A stretch of DNA of 34,281 nucleotides from JAAYAY01 sp964429355 (GCA_964429355.1 CAYSCH010000055.1:1-34281), one strand, 5' to 3'. Positions 6,899-16,833 are shown, numbered from the stretch's first letter. Numbers and translations are program-made. The notes: generated by a model not told the origin, from the letters alone.

Positions 6899-8263
6899 AT
6901 GAAACCGATGACTCAACGTCCTCGAGCAGATCGCAACTCTCTGAGCCGGCAGACAACTCGCCGACGCTTTCTTGGAGTCGCCGCAGCAACGGCGGCGGCA
7001 GCCGTCCCGTGGGTAGTCCCGTCAAGCGTGCTGGGCCGTGACGGCCAGACACCGCCCTCCGAAAAGATCACATTAGGCGTGCTGGGGGTAGGTGATCAGG
7101 GATCGGCCGACATGAACGTCTTCCTGCAACTGCCCGACGTGCGTGTCGTAGCGATCTGCGATGTGAATCAGCGCCACATCGCGGCTGCACGCCATAAAAT
7201 TGCCCAGGCATATGGCAACGACGAAGTCAAGATCTACTCCGACTTCCGAGAGTTGAATGCCGACCCCACCATCGACGCCGTACAGATGTCGCTGCCGGAA
7301 CACTGGCACAGCATCCCGTCGATTGACGCATTGGTGCACGGCAAGCATGCGTATTATGAGAAACCGATGGCGATGTCGTTCGAGGAATCGCGGCGCGTGC
7401 GGCAGGCTGTACGAGACCGGGGTGCCGTCTTTCAATTCGGCACCCAACAACGCTCCGACATGCGGTTCCGCTGGGCGTCAGAGCTGGCGCTGAACGGTCG
7501 CCTGGGCAAGCTGCAGCGGATCGACGTGTCCGTGCCTGGTGGGCGCAACAAACCGGTATTCCCAGAGCAACCGGTGCCCGCCTGGATCGACTGGGACCGC
7601 TGGATCGGCCCGGCGCCGACCACGCCGTTCAACGAAGAGAAGCTGATTCGCGGTAATCACGAGTACATGTCGAATTTCGCGCTGGGCATGATCGTCTGCT
7701 GGGGCGTTCACCACCTCGACATCGCACAGTGGGGCAATGGCACCGATCTGACCGGCCCGCACACGATCGGCGGCACGGGCGCGTTTCCGCAACCGGGCGG
7801 TGCCTTCGACACAATTCTCAACTGGGACGTGCGGTTCGAATTCGAGCGCGGCGCACCTGTGCGATTCGTGAACGACGGCACACCCGGCTTCGAACACGGC
7901 GTGAAGTTCAGCGGCGAGACGGGCTGGGTGCACGTCAATCGGGAACGTATTGTGGCCAGCAGCGATGGACTGCTCCAGGACCCGCAGAACCGGGTCGGCA
8001 CGATGGCCGTCAAGCTCCCTGTGAGCGACCATCATCACCGCAATTTCATCGAGGCGATCCGAAGCCAGGGTCGTCCGATCTGCGACATCGAAACCGCGGT
8101 GCGGTCCGACACACTGTGCCTTCTGGCGCTGATTGCGGTCAAGGCCGGACGCAAACTCACCTGGGATCCGCAAACCGAGCGGTTCGTCAACGACAACGAT
8201 GCCAATGCCATGTTGCAGCCACGTCCCTGCCGCGGCGACTGGAAATTGCCTGGTCCGGCATAG
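6899..8263 (+). CDS. Tat-exported Gfo/Idh/MocA family oxidoreductase (454 aa)
   Basis: The ATG at 6899 has GAAGGGA six bases upstream; an in-frame ATG at 6776 would place unrelated sequence before the export signal and was rejected. Residues 20-45 are a Tat signal (TRRRFLG, then an alanine-rich hydrophobic stretch). The mature protein begins an NAD(P)-binding Rossmann fold near residue 57 with GVLGVGDQG, followed by the ICDVN acidic turn (residues 86-90) and the family's EKP motif at 154-156 (YEKPMA). The C-terminal half is the usual alpha/beta dimerisation and substrate domain, with GVHHLDIAQWG. Length is normal for planctomycete members. Such proteins probably oxidise or isomerise sugar derivatives in the periplasm with a tightly held cofactor, but the substrate cannot be read from the sequence. 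A gene fragment of another sugar-related family follows on the same strand. Confidence 0.92.
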   Translation: MKPMTQRPRADRNSLSRQTTRRRFLGVAAATAAAAVPWVVPSSVLGRDGQTPPSEKITLGVLGVGDQGSADMNVFLQLPDVRVVAICDVNQRHIAAARHKIAQAYGNDEVKIYSDFRELNADPTIDAVQMSLPEHWHSIPSIDALVHGKHAYYEKPMAMSFEESRRVRQAVRDRGAVFQFGTQQRSDMRFRWASELALNGRLGKLQRIDVSVPGGRNKPVFPEQPVPAWIDWDRWIGPAPTTPFNEEKLIRGNHEYMSNFALGMIVCWGVHHLDIAQWGNGTDLTGPHTIGGTGAFPQPGGAFDTILNWDVRFEFERGAPVRFVNDGTPGFEHGVKFSGETGWVHVNRERIVASSDGLLQDPQNRVGTMAVKLPVSDHHHRNFIEAIRSQGRPICDIETAVRSDTLCLLALIAVKAGRKLTWDPQTERFVNDNDANAMLQPRPCRGDWKLPGPA

Positions 8264-8358
8264 CGTAACCGTCTTGCCTGACTCGCCGTGCTCGGATCTT
8301 TCCTTCCCGGGTTGGGGCAGCAGCTTGGGATGGCGGTGAACGACAAGGAGACCGTCCC

Positions 8359-8697
8359 ATGGCGAATTACTTGATCGGGACGGTGTGGTTGATCGTGTGC
8401 CTGGGCGCAACGGCAGTGGACCCGGCGAGCAGTGCAGCGGGGCACGCAGCCTCCGGCGCGAGCGACGACGACAACATCGCTTTCCACGTCACTCGCAGCG
8501 GCAACGACGCCTTCGACGGCAGGACTCGTGAAACCGCCTTCGCCAGCCTGCAGCGCGCGGTGGACGCGCTGCAGCCAGGGCAGACCCTGGTCATTGGACC
8601 GGGAGAGTATTACGGCGCCGTGACGGCCGACCACCTCGGCAGCCTCGACGCGGACACTGTGATCCGCGCTGAAATCCCGGGAACCGTCCTCCCTTAA
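8359..8697 (+). pseudogene. Truncated right-handed beta-helix (pectate-lyase-fold) protein, N-terminal fragment
   Basis: The start ATG at 8359 is preceded by AAGGAG and followed by a plausible signal peptide (LIGTVWLIVCLGATA). Residues 41-100 read FHVTRSGND(A)FDG, then TAFASLQRAVDALQPGQTLVIGPGEYYG, the characteristic opening of secreted beta-helix/DUF1565-type polysaccharide-acting proteins, which normally continue for several hundred residues. Here a TAA stop follows at 8695-8697, directly after AEIPGTVLP. No continuation was found in the other two frames of the next 385 bases, so the remainder has been deleted, not merely frameshifted. It was probably once co-transcribed with the oxidoreductase in front of it. 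It could still be translated as a short secreted peptide. Confidence 0.7.
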
Positions 8698-9082
8698 CGC
8701 AATCACGGCCACCAATGGCAGGTTTTGCGCAATCTTTGCCGGCCAAGCCTGCCCCGCTCCCAGCAGCTTCGACCGTCCCGGCCAAAACACAGCTCCTGGG
8801 GGCCATGGCGCCTCGTCCTGCGGTCCCGGCGGCTGCGCAGGCAGCCTCGGAAGCCCGATTGCCTCGGTTCACTGGTCGGTGCTGCTCAAGGAGCTTCTCA
8901 ACATTCCAATTCACCCAGATTGATCTCTGCGGGTGAACCAAGGGCGAACCGCACGAAATGCCCCCACCTGTAAATGACTGGGTGAGGCGTCGACGGAAGG
9001 TTCGCCATCCGTGCCAAGGCCCGAAGGCTGCGCCGAGGCTGCACCGGACGGCTCCCGACCAGAACCTGCGTGCGCTGCTTCA
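8698..9082. other. Intergenic region between convergent units, no gene
   Basis: These 385 bases lie downstream of the truncated beta-helix gene (plus) and downstream of the second oxidoreductase (minus). Short frames here are Ala/Pro/Arg-rich and unconvincing. I see no recognisable remains of the missing beta-helix and no clear U-tract terminator. Confidence 0.55.
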
Positions 9083-10423
9083 TCACGCCAGATTCCAGGG
9101 AGCACGGTACGGTTTGGATACCAGGGCATTGGCCTCGGGATCGTCGAGAACCTGTTCCTTCTCGGCGTCCCAGCGGATCTTACGGCCGACTTTCCAGGCG
9201 ATGTTCATCAGGTGCCCCGGGTTGGTGGCAAAATGGCCATGCTCAACGTCGGCCGGTGGCCGGCGATCGTTGCGGATCGCATCGAGGAACACCTGGGCAT
9301 GTGCTGCAAGGCTGTCCAAGTGGGTCGACTCGCCGCGAAACGCGTTGGCCACACTTTCTTCCTTTCCCGGCTTACCGATGTCGGGAGTGATCGTGTAGCC
9401 GCTGCGGTCCAGGAACATCGAAGCCTCGGTGCCGCAGAACAGCTTGCCGTGGGATCGATGTTCCCGCCGGCAACCGGAACGGAACGTGTACTGGAGCAGG
9501 AATCCCTTCTTCGCCACGGGGCCTGGGCCGTACTCGCAGATCGCTGAAAAGGTGTCAGGCCACTCCGTGTTCGTGTCCTCGAAGCACAGCATGCCCCCCG
9601 AGGCGGTCGCCGTCTTGGGGGCCGTGACTCCCAGGCACATGTGCACGATATCGTAATGGTGCACGCCCCAATCGACCTGCCACGCCCCGGCGTAGTCGAA
9701 GAACCAGTACCAACACTCGAAGCGGTTGGGATTGTAGGGGCGTTTCGGCGACGGGCCGAGCCAGAAATCCCAGTACTCTTCCCCGAACTCCTTGGGCGGG
9801 TCGGCGTCGGGGGGAGAACCGAAGCCGGGATAGAAGTAGTCGTAATCCCAGACCTTGACTTCGGAGATCTCGCCCAGCCGGCCCGACTGAAGAATCTCGG
9901 CGGCCTGCTGATAGTGAGGCCAGCTTCGCTGCTGCGTGCCGATCTGCACGATCCGGTTGTGCTTCCGCGCCGCCTGCACCATGGCCCGCCCCTCGCCGAT
10001 CGAGGTGGCCAGCGGCTTCTCCACATACACGTGCTTGCCGGCCTGGCAGGCGTGGATCGTGCACAAGGCGTGCCAGTGATCGTTGGTGCCCACGATCACC
10101 GCGTCGATATCCTTGTTTTCCAGCAGTTTCCGATAGTCGCGATAGGTGGCGATGGAGTCGTTGCCGGTCGCCTTCACCCCATAGCCGAGTCGCTCCTCGT
10201 TCAGGTCGCAAACCGCCACGATCCGCGTGTCGGGGCACTGCATGTGCGCCAGCATTACGGCCTGTCCTTCCCCGCCGCAGCCGATCAGCCCAATGTTGAT
10301 CGTGCGGTTGGGACTCGCCTGCGCGGCGGTTGCCGGTTGGGTCTTGCTGCCAACCAGCGCAACGGCCGCAGTGGCGGTCGCCGCCGTTCCCAGAAACTCA
10401 CGTCGGGTTGATTTTGTGTTCAT
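9083..10423 (-). CDS. Tat-exported Gfo/Idh/MocA family oxidoreductase, second copy (446 aa)
   Basis: The start at 10423 gives MNTKSTRREFLG, a clear Tat signal at the N-terminus; upstream in-frame ATGs would bury this signal and were rejected, although the ribosome binding site is weak (GAGAGC). The Rossmann fold starts near residue 43 (GLIGCGGEG at 45-53), with VCDLN at 71-75 and EKP at 135-137 (VEKPLA). The C-terminal domain contains WGVHHYDIVHM. It is only distantly similar to the other oxidoreductase in this window, so the two are not a recent duplication. It lies 209 bases behind the 1304-residue diheme/FGE-like gene on the same strand and could be co-transcribed with it. Likely role: periplasmic oxidation or epimerisation of a sugar derivative; substrate unknown. 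Confidence 0.92.
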   Translation of the reverse strand: MNTKSTRREFLGTAATATAAVALVGSKTQPATAAQASPNRTINIGLIGCGGEGQAVMLAHMQCPDTRIVAVCDLNEERLGYGVKATGNDSIATYRDYRKLLENKDIDAVIVGTNDHWHALCTIHACQAGKHVYVEKPLATSIGEGRAMVQAARKHNRIVQIGTQQRSWPHYQQAAEILQSGRLGEISEVKVWDYDYFYPGFGSPPDADPPKEFGEEYWDFWLGPSPKRPYNPNRFECWYWFFDYAGAWQVDWGVHHYDIVHMCLGVTAPKTATASGGMLCFEDTNTEWPDTFSAICEYGPGPVAKKGFLLQYTFRSGCRREHRSHGKLFCGTEASMFLDRSGYTITPDIGKPGKEESVANAFRGESTHLDSLAAHAQVFLDAIRNDRRPPADVEHGHFATNPGHLMNIAWKVGRKIRWDAEKEQVLDDPEANALVSKPYRAPWNLA

Positions 10424-10632
10424 GGCTCGTGCTCTCACATCCTCTGAAGAAATGACATTGCACCAATAGAACAGCATCACCAGAATGCCAGGTCGTCGAG
10501 TTCCCATTTGTCTCTCGGAAAGGGGCATCCCCTTCGTCGTTCCGGTGAGTGTGGCTTGGAGAAGCCAGCAGGGCCACTGACGATTCAACGGCAACTGAAC
10601 TTGGGTTCATATCCAACCCGCGGTCTGCGGCT

Positions 10633-13600
10633 TCACTGCACCATCGCCGCCACGTCCACAGCGGCATCCTCCACGATCACACGAAATCCCACATCATAGA
10701 CGCTCTGCCACGGCTGGTAGGCACGGCGGACCGAGGAGCCGGCGTCGCAGGGTCGGTCTGCCCAAGAACCGCCACGGGCGACCTTGCGCTGCGCACCGCC
10801 CTGGTCGTTCCGCCCGTCGGAGTCGTTGTAGGGATAAGCACGATAGCTCGAGCGGGTCCATTCGCTCACGTTTCCCACAATGTCGTTCAGCCCCCAGGCG
10901 TTGGCTCCAGCCTGACCAACATAGTCCACCACGAACCACGCGTCGCGAAAACGTTCGTCATGGAGCGGGAAATTCATCTCGGGCGGATAGGGATTGCGCC
11001 GCTGCAGCGCACTGGGCCCGTCGTATCCCATCTTGTACCATCGCAGGGCCTGATCCGCCAGGTTGGCCTGCGGACCGAAATCGGTATCTACGGTGCCATA
11101 GTAGAACTGCGTCTCGGTGCCCGCTCGGGCCGCCCATTCCCACTGGCTCTCCGTGGGCAGGGCAACGTGGCGACCGGTCTTTTCGCTCATCCAGCGGCAG
11201 AACCGTTGCGCCTCCGTCCAGGAGACCCGAGCTACCGGCTGATTGGGGTGGTTGGCAATGTGACCTGGGACGACGCGGTCGAGCGAGTGCATGTCGATGT
11301 AACGCGTATCGTGCTGCGGGTCGAACAAGGCGTACTGGGCGTTTGTGACTTCGGTCGCCGCCATCCAGAAGGGGCGAGGCACTCGCGTGACGCTTCGTGG
11401 CCTCTCGTCCGGCGCGCCCTCGAGGCTGCCCATCACGAACTCGCCGGCAGGGATCCAGGCCAACGCCATCGTGATGCCGCCGCCGAGGTCGACGACCTGC
11501 CGCGTTCCGCCGGGATTGGCCTGCTGCAGCTGGGCAGCCTCGGCGGAGGCCATCGGAAAGCCGGTCGCCTTCAGGCCGTCAGGCTGGACCGGTTGCTCCT
11601 CGGCGGGAGGGAGGAACTCGGTCCGCGGTCGCTGGCGAAACGCCGCAGCGGCCGCCTCGTACTCCCCTTCCGGATCGTCGTCGTTGTTGGCAAACGCGAC
11701 AGCCAGTTCGCGCCGGCGCACGCGCTGGTCGCACTGCTGGAACTCGGGAGGATCCCATTTGCCGGCTCGGGGTACGTTCAAGTCAATCCACGAGTAGAGC
11801 CGGTCCCGTGCTTCGCGGCTCATCTCATCCAGTTTCACGCCATGGTGCCCCTTCTCGAGCATCTGGATCAGCAGGCTCGTCGACGCGTGATATTCCATCG
11901 GATTGAGTAGCGCCATGTCGGCTTCCACGCCTGGCCGATGAACGTAGGGGTGGAGCGTATCGTAGGCCACGTCGGGGTCGCCGAAAGAGGGCTTGCTCCG
12001 CGGTCCGACGACCGGATCGGCGTCGTGGCAGCCCACGCAATACCGCTCCAGCACCGGGTAGACCTCATGGGCAAAGGCGAACGGCCGCGGCTTGCCGTAC
12101 CACGGTTCCAGCGGCTCCGGTGGGCGCTGGTGGGCCAGGCTGCCTCGCGTCGGCAATGTCTCGCCGCGGCCTTCGTGACAGCCGGCGCACGAGACCAGTT
12201 CCCCTGGTCTGCCCACGAGCCAACTGCGCATGAGCTGCACGGCACGACCTTCTTCGTCGAGGGGCTGAAGGGCCACCGGCGTGTTGCTGGGGATTTGGAA
12301 GAAAGCCGATCCATCCGCCTCGACCGTCGCCGTGCCCAGCACTCGCTTCATATCCCACCCTGCCTGGGTTCCTACCAAGGGGAATCCCGCCTTGGCGTAA
12401 TAGCCGAAATGGTAGGCGAAGACCCGCAAGCGTTTCACGGTGCCCCGCGGCACGCCCCGCAAGCCGGGCCCGCTGTAGACGTCGGCTACATGAACCTCGG
12501 CGGTCCGGCAACCGGGCTTGACTTTGTCGGGGATCACCGAGGGGCGCTGGCGCTCTGCCAAAGGCTGCGGTTCGAACAGGCCGCTCCCTTCGAACTCTGC
12601 GATCAACGTGGCGTTGTCGAAGACATCGACCAGGTAAATTCCCCACAGGCTCTGCGGAGTAGGTTTCATCGAAACGAGAAAGTATTTGCTGCTGAGGGGA
12701 TAGGGATGTGTGGTCAGTGCGGCGTGCTCCTTGCGATACACGTGGCCAATGATGGTATCGCACACCGTGCCGGCCACGGTCTGGCCGCGCCCCGGAATCA
12801 GTTGCAGAAAGCCCGTCTGCTCAGGGGGCAGGACATCCGGCGTGACCGCGATCGGTTCGCCTTCGACACCCCATTCTTTCGACGTCGGCCGGAAACGGAA
12901 CGGATAGGCGCCGGCCAGTCCCGGATCGAGCAGGACCAAGCGGCCGCAGTCACCGTGATCGTGGTGGCCGCTGATCACCCCCACCAGCCGAGTCGGATGG
13001 TCGGGAACCGCCCTGACAAAACGCAGCGCCGTCGGGAACCAGGAATTGCTCCCATGCATGGCCAACTGCCCCGTCCCGTCGGGGTTCATCGTCATCCGCC
13101 GCCGGGAGAAATAGTGCGGGATGTCGCTGTACTCCCATCGTTGATAGAGAACCCGTCCATCGTTCAGCACGGTCGGATCGTTGTCGCTGTCCTGGTCGAA
13201 AGTCAACTGCTGGAGTTCTTTCGTAGCCGGGTCCAACAGATAGAGGCTGGCCACCTGCCCCACGCCGTCGAGGCAGGGCAGCCCAATGTAGCCCCCAGTC
13301 GAGCAAACGATGATGCGGCCATTGGGCAGATAGCAGGCGTCGAAGTAATCCAGGTCGGGATAATTGCTGGGACTCAGTTGCCGCAGCCCGCGGCCGTCGC
13401 TGTCGATCTCGTAGACAGCCCACCGGCCGTTCTGGTCAATGCTCGAAAACAACATCCGACTGCCGGAGTAATCCAGGCGGACGTCGCGGACAATCTGGTC
13501 TGCGGAAGGCTTGTAGAGCCGGTCGATGACGGGCTTCCCTCGAAGGTTGGAGAGCACGGCGATTTCGTTGTCCCAACCGTTGCGAGGTACGGAGGTCTGG

Positions 13601-14547
13601 TTCTGATAGTTGTGTGCCACGAAGCCGGCGTCGGCGCTCTCGACCTGTCTGGCCCGAGGGTCCCCGAAATCCCGCCGCACGACCAACAGTTTCTCGATGT
13701 CGAGAAGCGGGTTGGCCAGCAGAATCGTGCGAATGTCAGCCAGGATTCCGTCAACCGCGTCCACTTCGTCCGCCTGGCCGTCGGCCAAGGACTTCAGAAG
13801 GACGTCACGGCTGCATTGGAGCCGTGCCAGGGTCTGCCGGTGCCCCGCAGCATCGTACTGGTCCGGAAACTGTTTCTCCAGGTCGTCAATGGCCAAACCC
13901 ACGGCATCGAAATTGATGTTGTTGAGGGCGGCTATCCTGGCCTTGATCTGCTCGCGTCTGGCAATTCGTTGCCTTCGCTGGCTCCGCTGTTCCTCGCTCA
14001 GTTGTGCCCGTTCGAGCCCTTTGAGGGACTCGACGGACGACTTCAGCCGCAGCCCGCAAATGTGCGGAAAGGGGCCGGTGCAACGGAGCGTGATCGTGTG
14101 GACGCCTGTGGAAACGTGGAACGTGCCTTGCTCCTCCCACCTGGCCGAAGAAGTGCTCCAACTTCCTGTCACGCCTTTGAAACCGGTGTGGACCTCTTCC
14201 CCGTCCAGAAGAATAACCACCGGGCGTGCCTGGGCGGCGGTATACAAGGCCGAGAGCGTGTAGTCGGCGTCCACGGGGAAGTTGATGTCGTATTCCGCCC
14301 AGTTGGGCAACTCCCCTCCGTTCCAGATGCACGATGGGCCGTCGGCATACTCCTGGCCGGTGAGGCTGACCCGAGGATTGCCGCTGCTGAAATCTTTGGC
14401 CTCGATCGTCAGTTCCGGCTCTGCGGCTTGGGTTCCGGCAGGCAATACCGCCAGCAGGGCAACCAGGAGTTCAAGGTGCCTTCTGGGCTTCAGGACCGAG
14501 AGAAGCTCGATCAGCACACGGGCGAGAGAAGCGGATGGGGCGGGCAT
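10633..14547 (-). CDS. Giant secreted fusion: CBM-like, beta-propeller, diheme (HzsA-like) and FGE/SUMF1-like domains (1304 aa)
   Basis: The ATG at 14547 has GAAGGGA about ten bases upstream. Residues 20-42 are a signal peptide. In order: a CBM-like beta-sandwich (about 45-168), a charged probable coiled coil (about 172-210), a TolB/WD40-like propeller region (about 325-600), a beta-rich stretch ending in the first heme motif CAGCH (787-791), a second heme motif CVGCH (837-841) in a c-type-cytochrome-like setting, and a complete-looking FGE/SUMF1-type domain (about 1020-1293) with IPAGEFVMGS, LPTESQWEWAARAG, NVSEW and RGGSW. The middle region resembles the hydrazine-synthase alpha-subunit-related proteins common in planctomycetes, though a role in hydrazine synthesis should not be inferred. 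The FGE-like domain lacks the usual cysteine pair after RGGS(F/W). Two covalent hemes require the c-type maturation encoded at 17229-20997. Function unknown; probably periplasmic electron transfer or binding. Confidence 0.85.
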   Translation of the reverse strand: MPAPSASLARVLIELLSVLKPRRHLELLVALLAVLPAGTQAAEPELTIEAKDFSSGNPRVSLTGQEYADGPSCIWNGGELPNWAEYDINFPVDADYTLSALYTAAQARPVVILLDGEEVHTGFKGVTGSWSTSSARWEEQGTFHVSTGVHTITLRCTGPFPHICGLRLKSSVESLKGLERAQLSEEQRSQRRQRIARREQIKARIAALNNINFDAVGLAIDDLEKQFPDQYDAAGHRQTLARLQCSRDVLLKSLADGQADEVDAVDGILADIRTILLANPLLDIEKLLVVRRDFGDPRARQVESADAGFVAHNYQNQTSVPRNGWDNEIAVLSNLRGKPVIDRLYKPSADQIVRDVRLDYSGSRMLFSSIDQNGRWAVYEIDSDGRGLRQLSPSNYPDLDYFDACYLPNGRIIVCSTGGYIGLPCLDGVGQVASLYLLDPATKELQQLTFDQDSDNDPTVLNDGRVLYQRWEYSDIPHYFSRRRMTMNPDGTGQLAMHGSNSWFPTALRFVRAVPDHPTRLVGVISGHHDHGDCGRLVLLDPGLAGAYPFRFRPTSKEWGVEGEPIAVTPDVLPPEQTGFLQLIPGRGQTVAGTVCDTIIGHVYRKEHAALTTHPYPLSSKYFLVSMKPTPQSLWGIYLVDVFDNATLIAEFEGSGLFEPQPLAERQRPSVIPDKVKPGCRTAEVHVADVYSGPGLRGVPRGTVKRLRVFAYHFGYYAKAGFPLVGTQAGWDMKRVLGTATVEADGSAFFQIPSNTPVALQPLDEEGRAVQLMRSWLVGRPGELVSCAGCHEGRGETLPTRGSLAHQRPPEPLEPWYGKPRPFAFAHEVYPVLERYCVGCHDADPVVGPRSKPSFGDPDVAYDTLHPYVHRPGVEADMALLNPMEYHASTSLLIQMLEKGHHGVKLDEMSREARDRLYSWIDLNVPRAGKWDPPEFQQCDQRVRRRELAVAFANNDDDPEGEYEAAAAAFRQRPRTEFLPPAEEQPVQPDGLKATGFPMASAEAAQLQQANPGGTRQVVDLGGGITMALAWIPAGEFVMGSLEGAPDERPRSVTRVPRPFWMAATEVTNAQYALFDPQHDTRYIDMHSLDRVVPGHIANHPNQPVARVSWTEAQRFCRWMSEKTGRHVALPTESQWEWAARAGTETQFYYGTVDTDFGPQANLADQALRWYKMGYDGPSALQRRNPYPPEMNFPLHDERFRDAWFVVDYVGQAGANAWGLNDIVGNVSEWTRSSYRAYPYNDSDGRNDQGGAQRKVARGGSWADRPCDAGSSVRRAYQPWQSVYDVGFRVIVEDAAVDVAAMVQ

Positions 14548-14681
14548 GGCGACGGGTTCCCTTCTGTTCCGGGCCGGGTCAAGAGCCTTTCATGGTCTTG
14601 ATTCTAATGGAGTGGCAACGTCACTTCAACGCAGTGCGATTCCGGCCGAAAGACCGTGAACACCGAGGGAAATCGCCGCCC

Positions 14682-16833
14682 TCACTGGCCGTACGTCACG
14701 CTCATCACCAGGTCCCGGCACACCAGGCCGGTCGAGCGGGCGCGAACGGACTTCCAGAGGGCCTCGCCCGTCATGGGGCTGTTGGCGGCGCCGAACGAAA
14801 CGTCGTTGCGGGTATAGCCGGACCGCAGTTTGAGCACGCCCGGGGCGTCGATGGCGAGCTTGCCGTCCACGAACACCTTGAGATCGGCCTTATCCAATTC
14901 CACCCGATAGACGTGGAACTGGCCGGTCGTATCCATCAGATACTTGGCGCTCTTGTTGTGGAACAGCTCGATGCGATCGGGCCACAGCGCGAGCCGTTCC
15001 CCGCTCTGACCATTGGCCACGATGAGGAAGCTGGAACCGGATTTCACCTGGACTTCGGCCTCAACGACCGCCTTACCGGCCGGTTCGGCGCCCCAGGGGT
15101 GACGATAGTAGAGATAGTCGCCTGGGTCTTCTCCGCGATCGGCAATCAGCAGGGCGGCGTCGTCAGTCTGCTCAAGTGTGTGCTTGGAACCGGCGTCTCG
15201 CTGCCAGCCTCTACCCGGTTTCTTAGTACCATCGAAAAGAATCCCCCATGCATCCTGCGGCGTTGTGAATTCCGCGGCGAGAATCTCGATCCGGTTACGG
15301 CCGCAGTGCACAGCCGCCGGGGGAACGGTGTAGTCGACCCAACCGTCCTTCACGGTGGCTTCGGTCAGCTTCGTGCCGTTGATCGTGACCGCCAGTTGAT
15401 CCGCGCCAGTGACGGTAGGCATCTCCAGGTGCAGTTGCACGTTCGGGCGAGCGTCTGGCGATTGCACCGCGGTCAAGTCGTCGCCTGCAACCAGATCGAT
15501 CTGGACGGGAGATCCTGGTACCACCTGCCGCGGCTGTGACGGGCCCAACAGTTCCACGGTCCGATAGTCAAGCCCGCATGCCAGAAACCTTTCCGGCCGG
15601 TCGTCACGCACGTGCACGAAGTAGAGCTTGTTCGTGGTCCGAAGGAGTTCCGGGTCGCCCAGTTCGCTCCAGAGGGTTGCGTTGGGATTGAAGTAGTTGA
15701 ACAGATGGAGCCCATCGGCCCCGGCCTTCCAGGCGTTGAGGGCACGGCCGCGGTAGCTCTCCAGGGAACTGCGGCGGAAACGGGTCTCTCCCACGACCCG
15801 GGAATCGCTCAGGCAGGGATAGACCTGCACTCCGTACTTGTGCCCCAGCTGGACACTGTACTCCCAGGGATTGAGCCGGAAGTAGCAGGTCGTGATCAGG
15901 ATATCGGCCAGACCCTGCTGCAACCACTTCTCGATGTCCATTCCCATGTCGCGGCAGTAGCCGACGGAATCGGGAACACGGATCGAAACGAGGATCGGCC
16001 GCCCGCGTTCGATACCGCGCTGTTCCGTCATTTCGCGGATTCGCTGCATCAAGTCGGTCATCATCGCGCGCTGGTCATCGGTCGCCTTGCCCCCCATGGC
16101 CGTACTCTTGAAATAGCACAGGTGGCGGAAGAAATCGAGCTCCACGCCGTCCACGTCGTAGTTGTTGCAGACCTCTTCCACATAGCGGAAAGCGAGATCG
16201 CGAATATCCGGCACCGCATAGTCGACAGAACTCCAACGCCCGAAGGGCGTGCGATCCACCGGGTTGCCCACGAGCCACTCGGGATGCTCCACCTTGAGCG
16301 GTGGAAACAGGAAATAGGGTTTGTCGGGGCGGTGGGCTTCGTCGTGCGTGTCGTTCATCCGCATCGACCAGAACACTTCCATGCCGTTCTGATGGCCAAA
16401 ATCGATGACCGCCTCAAGGCAGTCCGTTCCACCATCGATCAGGTCCTGGGCCACATTTCGCATATCCGGCTGATACCCGTTCTCGGCCCCCGACCGGGTC
16501 AGGAGCGTTCCGACCTTGGTCTGGTGGGTGAAATTGCTGAACCCCGAGCTGATTGTGCAGTAGGCGAGGGAGCCCACGTGCGTGCCGGCCAGCGGCGTCG
16601 TTCGCATGGCCAGGAAAGCAGCCACCGTGACCGCTTCCGATTTCGGGTAGTAGAGAGCGTCGCAGCCGTCGTTGTTCATGATGATCCGCCGGGGGCGTTC
16701 GGCCAGCTTTCGCCGCTCCGCCCGGAGCTGCTCGATCGAGAGTCTCTGTTCTGCCGCAATTCCATGGACGAGCCCCCAGGTGGAGACCANNNNNNNNNNC
16801 CAGCACGAGGCTGCACAGAAGCACGAAAGCCAT
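14682..16833 (-). CDS. Secreted GHL10-like TIM-barrel protein with C-terminal LamG-like domain, interrupted by an assembly gap
   Basis: The best start is the ATG at 16833 (MAFVLLCSLVL), with CAGGAGAGG upstream; this gives a normal signal peptide before the N run at 16790-16799. The body continues on the other side in a different frame, so the gap length is wrong and part of the signal region is missing. The body contains a glycosidase-like barrel: MNNDGCDALYYP near its start, then YDVDGVELDFFRH and WKAGADGLHLFNYF, resembling glycosyl-hydrolase-like family 10 (GHL10). A linker domain follows, then about 170 C-terminal residues resembling a LamG/concanavalin-A-like sandwich (LFDGTKKPGRGW, FHVYRVELDKADLKVFVDG). 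It is probably a periplasmic or secreted carbohydrate-acting protein; the acidic pair in DGVELD is a possible active-site element. It precedes the diheme/FGE-like gene on the same strand by 134 bases. Confidence 0.8.
16790..16799. other. Assembly gap (10 N)
   Basis: Ten N interrupt the signal-peptide region of the GHL10-like gene. The reading frames on the two sides disagree if the gap is taken as 10 bases, so this is a placeholder of unknown length. Confidence 0.95.

Noticed and set aside
11938..14601. Plus-strand open frame of 887 codons antisense to the diheme/FGE-like gene
   Set aside because: Same shadow effect; the minus-strand frame has signal peptide, two heme motifs and an FGE-like domain.
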